DNA from: Acidobacteriota bacterium
Lineage (GTDB): Bacteria; Acidobacteriota; UBA4820; DSQY01
NCBI GenBank assembly: GCA_022759065.1
Contig: JAEMPZ010000048.1
Location: 1-7,141 of the forward strand
Direction of reading: 5' to 3'
Length of the DNA stretch: 7,141 bases
Shown: in pieces, positions 1 to 4,437 of the stretch
How positions within the stretch are numbered: position 1 is the stretch's first letter
How the letters are laid out: every line of letters starts with the position of its first letter
Position numbers and translations under genes: made by a program
Notes under the pieces: model-generated
Database searches by the model: none
Seen by the model: the letters and a program-made list of their open reading frames with translations, nothing else
Told to the model about the DNA's origin: nothing

Positions 1-204
1 GCTGGCCAAGCGTACCAGCTGGTTTGGCGCAACGCCCCTCGCTGCCTGGCATTTGGCGCGAAGAGACAGCCCGTCGCCCCAAGGCCGCCTGTGCGCCAGC
101 CACGCGGAAATGCGAGAAAGGCACGGCAAGCCTTGTGTAGCAAGCATTATGAAGGTTTAATGGGAACGTCGGCGGTGGCCTGTCTCACGCCCATGAGCCG
201 CCAA

Positions 205-231
205 GAGACACTTGATACAGTTGAGACAGTT
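205..231. repeat. Three tandem 9-bp repeats, GAKACASTT consensus
   Basis: Three adjacent nonamers lie at 205-213 (GAGACACTT), 214-222 (GATACAGTT) and 223-231 (GAGACAGTT). They are just downstream of the activator's stop codon, reading on its strand. Exact GAGACAG also occurs at 63-69 (plus) and as CTGTCTC at 180-186 (minus-strand copy), so the motif is concentrated in this gene-free stretch. TGTCTC at 181-186 and GAGACA at 205-210 form an inverted pair 18 bp apart. This arrangement would suit a repeated protein-binding site, for example for an activator or response regulator, but no binding protein can be named. I found no -24/-12 promoter nearby. Positions 1-204 otherwise show no gene I can support. 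Confidence 0.5.
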
Positions 232-261
232 GGAAACCTTAGCAACCCCTCCATGGGTGGC

Positions 262-2091
262 TCAGGAATCTTGCGTCGCGCGGGGTTCGTTGATAGTGGA
301 AAGGAATCGGTAGAAAGTGGCTCTGGATACGCCCAGCGTCCTTGCTGCCCGTAACCTGTTTCCCTTGGTGTCCTTGAGGGCGGAAGCCACGGCATTGGCG
401 CTAAGCCTCGGAGGCCTTCGGATGCCCTGCGCCAAACCAGGCGATATGCATGCCAAGGCGGACGGCAGGTGCGCGGGTTCGATGACGTTCCCATGCGACT
501 TGATCGAAGCGTACTGGAGTACGTTTTCAAGTTCGCGGACGTTCCCGGGCCAAGGATGATCCATCAGGCAGGCTAGGGTTTCCGGGGCTATGCGCTGCAC
601 GTCTCGCTTGTGCGTCAGGGCGATGCGCCCCAGGATATGTTCGGCGATAAGGGGGATGTCCCCGCGCCGGCCCCTTAGCGGCGGGACCAGAATCGGGACA
701 ACGCAGAGCCGGTAAAAGAGGTCTCTGCGGAACCTTCCCTCCGCGACTTCCCGCGGGAGGTCGCGATTGGTGGCGCTCAACACGCGCACATCCACCTTGA
801 TGGTCTCCTCGCCGCCCACGCGCTCGAAGGTGCCGCTTTGAAGAACCCTCAGCAGCTTCACCTGCATTGCCTGGCTCAGCTCACCCACTTCGTCCAGAAA
901 GATCGTGCCGCCGTCAGCCAGTTCGAACCGGCCCTTTTTGTCCTTGTATGCTCCGGTGAATGCCCCTTTCGCGTAGCCGAACAGTTCGCTCTCCAAGAGC
1001 CCGTCCGGCAAGGCGCCGCAGTTTACCGCGATGAACCGCCCTCCCTTTCTCGGGCCGTTTTCGTGGAGGGCCATTGCCACGAGCTCTTTTCCGGTGCCGC
1101 TTTCGCCTTGAATCAGGACGGACACATCGCTGTCGGCGACCTCCCTGATTGTTTCAAAAAGCTCTTGCATGGACTGGTCCCGCCCCACCATGTTTCCGAA
1201 AGAGGCATCCTGGCGCAGCACCTTCCTGAGAGTATGAAGCTCGGTCCTGTCTTCGACCAGCAGGAAGCAGAGCGCTTCACCCTCGGGGCGGCCGGTGGCG
1301 GTGCTCAACGAAATCCTGAGCGTCTTCTTTATTCCGCGGATAATGAAATCGTGCTCCATCTGAAGACGGTCGGTCTTGGAGCCCAAAAATGCTTCCTGGA
1401 CGGATGTCCAAAAAGAACAATCGTGAGGACATTTTCCGTGTCCGCACCCACATTTTTCGGTACCGGCGTTTATACAGCCGAAAACGGCCCCCATGGGCAG
1501 GTTCATCGCCTCTTCGGCGCTCGTCCCAAGAAGGCGTTCAAGGTATGGGTTCATCGCATGCACCACCCCGTATTTGTCAACGGCGACGACGCCGCAAGGC
1601 ATTGACTTGAACAGCGACTCGAAAAGCTCCTTCTGCTGGTTCAGCCTCGTGTTTGCGAAGTTAAGGCTCGCGATGGTCGTCTTCAGCCGCTCGTGGGCCT
1701 CGATGCAAGATGAGATGTCCCTGAATGCGCAGGCGTAACTGACGAGCGAGCCGGCTTCGTCTTTGACCGGCGCGCACGTGCCTTCCACCGCGATTCTACC
1801 GCCCGCGCGGCTGATAGCCACTTCGCCGCGGCCGCATTCCATGAAGGGCGGGGAATGCCACTCGCGCAGGTCCTCGATCTCCTTTTCAGCGTTTGCATCC
1901 CAGACCCGAAGTACTTGGGCCGCTGGGAGCCCCAATGCGGCCGGCGCGTCCCAGCCCGTGATTGTTTCGGCCACGCCATTCATGAATGTGACCCGCCCGC
2001 CAGGGTCAAGGGTCAGGACGCCCACCCCGATGTTGTCTAAAATGGAATGTAGCCACCTCTCGCGCTCCACCATCACCGTGGCTTTTGCCAT
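262..2091 (-). CDS. Sigma-54-dependent transcriptional activator with two PAS domains (PAS-PAS-AAA+-Fis HTH)
   Basis: This is a cytosolic enhancer-binding protein predicted to remodel RpoN-RNA polymerase closed complexes by ATP hydrolysis. In the 609-residue product a first PAS domain spans about 12-126 and a short helical linker about 127-155. A second PAS domain spans about 155-285 and contains a Cys/His-rich segment (C206, C214, C216, H218, C221, C225). The AAA+ domain, about 300-535, has Walker A GESGTGKE (329-336), the sigma-54-contacting GAFTGA loop (376-381), Walker B GTIFLDEV (395-402), SATNRDL (440 on) and HPWPGNVREL (512-521). A Fis-type helix-turn-helix ends the protein at about 564-599. 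There is no receiver domain, so control is probably by ligand or redox sensing through the PAS domains, not by phosphorylation. An in-frame GTG eight codons upstream exists, but GAGGGAGG sits 5 nt before this ATG and would lie inside the longer version. The gene is divergent from tRNA-Val. The family assignment is secure; signal and target genes are unknown. Confidence 0.95.
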   Translation of the reverse strand: MAKATVMVERERWLHSILDNIGVGVLTLDPGGRVTFMNGVAETITGWDAPAALGLPAAQVLRVWDANAEKEIEDLREWHSPPFMECGRGEVAISRAGGRIAVEGTCAPVKDEAGSLVSYACAFRDISSCIEAHERLKTTIASLNFANTRLNQQKELFESLFKSMPCGVVAVDKYGVVHAMNPYLERLLGTSAEEAMNLPMGAVFGCINAGTEKCGCGHGKCPHDCSFWTSVQEAFLGSKTDRLQMEHDFIIRGIKKTLRISLSTATGRPEGEALCFLLVEDRTELHTLRKVLRQDASFGNMVGRDQSMQELFETIREVADSDVSVLIQGESGTGKELVAMALHENGPRKGGRFIAVNCGALPDGLLESELFGYAKGAFTGAYKDKKGRFELADGGTIFLDEVGELSQAMQVKLLRVLQSGTFERVGGEETIKVDVRVLSATNRDLPREVAEGRFRRDLFYRLCVVPILVPPLRGRRGDIPLIAEHILGRIALTHKRDVQRIAPETLACLMDHPWPGNVRELENVLQYASIKSHGNVIEPAHLPSALACISPGLAQGIRRPPRLSANAVASALKDTKGNRLRAARTLGVSRATFYRFLSTINEPRATQDS

Positions 2092-2096
2092 GGATG

Positions 2097-2104
2097 CCTC
2101 CCTC
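2097..2104 (-). promoter_or_regulatory. Ribosome-binding site deciding the activator's start
   Basis: On the minus strand GAGGGAGG is followed by 5 nt and then ATG (2091-2089). This fixes the start at this ATG and argues against the GTG at 2115, which has no comparable purine-rich sequence in front of it. Confidence 0.8.
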
Positions 2105-2206
2105 GCGCTGCACACCTAGAGATACGCTCGGCGCGTCATTAATATTTCCAGCGCCGGCAAGAATCTGCACAAAAAGATTTATCCCGGCCTGGTCCTGGCC
2201 CATCCC

Positions 2207-2236
2207 TTGACGTGCCGGGGCGTTGTCAATTAGAAT
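2207..2236 (+). promoter_or_regulatory. Sigma-70-type promoter for tRNA-Val
   Basis: A -35 box TTGACG (2207-2212) and a -10 box TAGAAT (2231-2236) are separated by 18 bp, and each has one mismatch to consensus. Transcription would start around 2242-2245, only a few bases before the mature tRNA 5' end at 2247, leaving a very short leader. An A/T-rich tract at about 2171-2182 lies further upstream than a typical UP element. Confidence 0.7.
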
Positions 2237-2246
2237 AACCCTCCGT

Positions 2247-2321
2247 GGGCGATTAACTCAGCGGAAGAGTACTATCCTCACACGGTAGGAGTCGCTGGTT
2301 CGAATCCAGCATCGCCCACCA
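2247..2321 (+). tRNA. tRNA-Val (anticodon CAC)
   Basis: A full cloverleaf can be folded by hand. The acceptor stem GGGCGAT (2247-2253) pairs with ATCGCCC (2311-2317). The D stem ACTC (2256-2259) pairs with GAGT (2267-2270), around a 7-nt loop containing the conserved GG. The anticodon stem CTATC/GGTAG (2272-2276 and 2284-2288, one wobble pair) encloses loop CTCACAC with anticodon CAC at 2279-2281. The variable loop is 5 nt. The T stem GCTGG/CCAGC encloses TTCGAAT. The discriminator is A2318 and CCA is encoded at 2319-2321. It reads the GTG valine codon. It stands alone between divergently transcribed activator and barrel genes, with its own promoter. No second copy of its 3' end is visible in the window, so there is no sign of integration at this tRNA. 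Confidence 0.96.
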
Positions 2322-2327
2322 TCATTC

Positions 2328-2362
2328 GGCCCCGCCGCAAGGTGGGGCTTCTTGCGTTCTTC
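2328..2362 (+). terminator. Probable intrinsic terminator of tRNA-Val
   Basis: Positions 2329-2336 (GCCCCGCC) pair with 2341-2348 (GGTGGGGC), an 8-bp stem with one G-U pair closed by a GCAA tetraloop. A T-rich but interrupted stretch follows (2349-2362). The position 8 nt after the tRNA 3' end is right for a terminator. The poor T-tract lowers certainty about efficiency, so some readthrough into the barrel gene is possible. Confidence 0.65.
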
Positions 2363-2457
2363 ATACCTGGAATAGCTAAGCGCCACCCCATGTTAGTGCA
2401 AATTGGTGAAACCGGTTTGGCGTTAGAGGTCTTGCTGGAGATGAGAGGGAGGTCTGA

Positions 2458-3417
2458 ATGGGTATCCGGAACCTATGTTTAGTTATTGCCGCTCTTTTTT
2501 TAGGGACATTGGCTACGTCGCCCAGGGCTTGTTCCACTTGCGGGTGCTCCCTGAACTCCGACTGGGTGAGCCAGGGCTACACCATGGAAACCGGCTTCCG
2601 CATGGACCTGCGCTTCGATTATTTCGACCAGGACACGCTGAGGACGGGCAGGGACAAGGCTGACATTGGGTCCATTTCATTCCCCAGCGAGAAAGAAATT
2701 CAGCTTTCCACCATTAACCGGGACATGACATTTGATCTGGGCTACGACATAAGCTACTCGTGGGGGTTTGACCTGGTCCTTCCCACTCACCTCCGCACCC
2801 ACGGCACCGTGGCCGAGGATGACGCCGTATCCTCGTATTCGCGCAGTTCCGGTCTTGGCGACATTCGGCTCTTGGCCCACTACCAGGGTTTTCTGGGCGA
2901 CCACTCTCTCGGGCTGAAATTCGGACTCAGCCTGCCCACGGGGCGCCGTGATGATGTTTTCTCACAAGGCCCGCAGGCCGGCAATCTGGTGGACAGGGGC
3001 CTTCAGTTAGGCACGGGCACGACGGGATTGATCTTGGGCCTCTACAAATTCTGGACGCTCGATTGTAAGTGGAGCCTTTTCGCCCAGGGCGAGGTGAACC
3101 TCCCGCTGAATTCGAGCGACGGGTTCAGGCCGGGGAATTCCCTAACTTCAAGCGCTGGCCTTCGTTACACGGCGTCTTCCCGTTTCAGCCCGCAAGTGCA
3201 GGTCAACCTTAGAGCCGAGAAGCCGGAGCGTGGAGAAAACGCCGATTCTGAAAACAGCGGAGCCACGCTGGCCTACGTCAGCCCTGGCTTCACTCTGCGG
3301 CTCGGACGCGCGCTGTATGCCTTCGCCTTTGTCCAAGTGCCCATATATCAACGAGTCTCAGGCTATCAGCTTGAGCCAGGGTACCTTGTTTCGGCCGGAA
3401 TTCATTTCAGGTTTTAG
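2458..3417 (+). CDS. Putative outer-membrane beta-barrel protein (Phenol_MetA_deg/transporter-like) with N-terminal CxxCxC
   Basis: The predicted 319-residue protein is exported. It has a basic start, a hydrophobic core to about residue 20 and a likely signal-peptidase I site before C25 (SPRA then C). Pro-Arg at -3/-2 does not fit a lipobox. The mature N-terminus begins with CSTCGC (C25, C28, C30). The rest alternates polar and aromatic residues as in beta-strands. Motifs typical of the MetA-pathway/transporter barrel family are SGLGDI (131-136), LPTG (159-162) and GTGTTGLILGLY (185-196). The chain ends in Phe, the usual C-terminal signal for BAM-assisted insertion. The start is supported by AGGGAGG 5 nt upstream. 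The gene follows the tRNA-Val terminator; no strong promoter is evident in 2363-2457. Its biological role is not known to me: 'transporter' is only a family label, and the Cys motif suggests metal or redox chemistry only by inference. Confidence 0.8.
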   Translation: MGIRNLCLVIAALFLGTLATSPRACSTCGCSLNSDWVSQGYTMETGFRMDLRFDYFDQDTLRTGRDKADIGSISFPSEKEIQLSTINRDMTFDLGYDISYSWGFDLVLPTHLRTHGTVAEDDAVSSYSRSSGLGDIRLLAHYQGFLGDHSLGLKFGLSLPTGRRDDVFSQGPQAGNLVDRGLQLGTGTTGLILGLYKFWTLDCKWSLFAQGEVNLPLNSSDGFRPGNSLTSSAGLRYTASSRFSPQVQVNLRAEKPERGENADSENSGATLAYVSPGFTLRLGRALYAFAFVQVPIYQRVSGYQLEPGYLVSAGIHFRF

Positions 3418-3453
3418 GCTAACGTGGTTTTCAAGAACCCCTTCGGTTGAGCC
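3417..3453. other. Possible stem-loop between convergent genes
   Basis: GGCTAAC (3417-3423) can pair with GTTGAGCC (3446-3453) with one bulged base, and GGTT...AACC can pair inside the loop. It lies between the barrel gene's stop and the end of the yitT-like gene (stop 3463-3465), where a bidirectional terminator would be expected. Neither strand has a T-run after it, so this is at best a weak or Rho-assisted terminator. Confidence 0.25.
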
Positions 3454-3462
3454 GGTTCGCCA

Positions 3463-4362
3463 TTATGAGGGCCTTGGAATCTCCGGCGGGGCGCCGCCAA
3501 TGCGTAATTTTTGCCAAATGGCATAGGCGGTCGGCTTTTTGAATCGCCCGATCACGTCGCTCGCTTCAAGGACCGTGACGAAGGCTTCAGGGTCTTCCTC
3601 TCGTATCAAGTCCCTCAGCTCCCTTAGCTCAAAGCGGGTAATGACGCACAGAAGCGCCTCGCGCATGGCGCCCTCGTAAGCGCCTTCGGCTTTGAGCACG
3701 GTCAGTCCACGGCCCATTTTGAAAAGAATCTTGTCGCGGATCTCCTTGGAGCGCGTGGAAATTATCAGCACGGCCTTTCGGGGCCTTGGCGCCTGGATGG
3801 CGTCCATCGCCTTGCTTGCGACGTATATGCCGATGAGCGTGTACATGGCCATTTCCGCGTTTTCAAGGAGGCCGGCGGCCAATATTATCGCGCCGTTTAG
3901 AAATAGGCCTGCTTCGCCAACGCCGAGGCTGAAGCGGCGGTTTAGAACGACGCCCAGAATGTCGAAGCCGCCTAGCGAGGCGCCGCTCCTGAGAGCGATG
4001 GCTCCTCCAAGGCCGCTCAGCAGGCCGCCGAAAATGCCGGCCAGCATGGGGTCGTGAGTGAGAGGCTGGGCTGGCACGTAGTCGGCGAGGAGCCAGAACA
4101 GCACTACGCCAGCGCCGGAGCCCAGGGCGAAAACCTTGCCTACGTCTCTAGCGCCGAGAAGAAAGATTGGGACGTTTAGCAGCAGAACCGTGAGGCCCAC
4201 TGGCCAAGCGAAGAGCGTGTGAAGAAGAAGGGCCGCTCCCGTGACGCCGCCCGTGAGAAGGTGATTGGGAATAAAAAGGCCGCGCACCGCCAAGGCGAAA
4301 AGGAGCGTTCCCGCGACGAGAAGGAACCCGCGCCAAAAACCCCGGAGAACTTTTTTCAACAC
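3463..4362 (-). CDS. YitT family inner-membrane protein (DUF161 membrane domain plus C-terminal DUF2179)
   Basis: The predicted 299-residue protein is close to the usual YitT length of about 280-290. The N-terminal two thirds are hydrophobic, with candidate membrane segments near residues 10-31, 36-50, 54-71, 76-95, 106-124, 151-166 and 171-185. Family signatures are PNHLLTGGVTG (32-42) and GASLGGFDIL (127-136), the latter commonly GGTDIL in relatives. The C-terminal part, about 195-276, is a soluble alpha/beta domain matching DUF2179, probably cytosolic. The start codon is GTG, with GGAG 7 nt upstream. The gene begins 72 bp after nrdJ on the same strand, and the gap is almost filled by a heptamer repeat array, so a shared transcript is plausible. 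It ends 45 bp from the convergent barrel gene. The transported substrate, if any, is unknown for the family; the family call is firm. Confidence 0.92.
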   Translation of the reverse strand: MLKKVLRGFWRGFLLVAGTLLFALAVRGLFIPNHLLTGGVTGAALLLHTLFAWPVGLTVLLLNVPIFLLGARDVGKVFALGSGAGVVLFWLLADYVPAQPLTHDPMLAGIFGGLLSGLGGAIALRSGASLGGFDILGVVLNRRFSLGVGEAGLFLNGAIILAAGLLENAEMAMYTLIGIYVASKAMDAIQAPRPRKAVLIISTRSKEIRDKILFKMGRGLTVLKAEGAYEGAMREALLCVITRFELRELRDLIREEDPEAFVTVLEASDVIGRFKKPTAYAIWQKLRIGGAPPEIPRPS

Positions 4363-4374
4363 GTGTGTTCTCCA

Positions 4375-4437
4375 ACTTCTGACGCCTGACTTCTCACGTC
4401 TGACCCTTAACCCTTAACCCTTAACCCTTAACCCTTA
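4375..4437 (-). repeat. Array of nine contiguous heptamers overlapping the nrdJ stop codon
   Basis: Read on the minus strand, five identical TAAGGGT units occupy 4437-4403. Four related units of form SAGRMGT follow without any change of phase (4402-4375). All nine have A at position 2 and GT at positions 6-7. The TAA of the first unit is the stop codon of nrdJ. The last unit ends 2 nt before the GGAG ribosome-binding site of the yitT-like gene. The five GGG tracts are separated by TTAA, matching a G-quadruplex pattern on the coding strand. Because the period is 7, TAA occurs in all three frames. Short heptamer arrays of this general kind (STRR) are known from cyanobacteria; whether this is the same class is unclear. 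Confidence 0.9.

Noticed and set aside
171..202. Possible hairpin GGCGG/CCGCC with inner CTCA/TGAG, considered as a terminator for the activator gene.
   Set aside because: The stem has an 8-nt bulge on one side and no T-run follows on the minus strand.
1..354. A plus-strand frame open from the left edge to a stop at 354.
   Set aside because: Its last third is antisense to the conserved activator C-terminus, the protein resembles nothing I know, no start with a ribosome-binding site is visible, and the 9-bp repeats in it happen to preserve frame because 9 is divisible by 3.
19..440. A 13-bp inverted match CTGGTTTGGCGCA at 19-31 and 428-440, plus TTTGGCGC again at 52-59.
   Set aside because: One copy lies inside the activator coding sequence, and about one chance 13-bp match is expected in a window this size, so it carries no weight.
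838..1605. Long plus-strand open frame (255 codons) opposite the activator.
   Set aside because: It lies wholly antisense to the conserved PAS and AAA+ domains; GC-rich genes often give such shadow frames. Its sequence shows no domain signature.
2115..2115. Upstream GTG start for the activator, adding eight residues.
   Set aside because: The strong GAGGGAGG sequence 5 nt before the downstream ATG lies within that extension, which itself has no ribosome-binding site.
2092..2206. A minus-strand GG-N10-GC match considered as a sigma-54 promoter for the activator, and a weak TATTAA -10 candidate.
   Set aside because: The sigma-54 match lacks the TT before GC and most of the -24 consensus; the -10 candidate has no acceptable -35 partner at 16-18 bp.
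2247..2321. tRNA-Val considered as an integration site for a mobile element.
   Set aside because: No integrase, no duplicated tRNA 3' end and no compositional break are visible in the window.
2421..2437. TTGGCG...CTTGCT before the barrel gene resembling a -24/-12 promoter.
   Set aside because: The GG to GC distance is 13 nt instead of 10, and sigma-54 promoters tolerate almost no spacing change.
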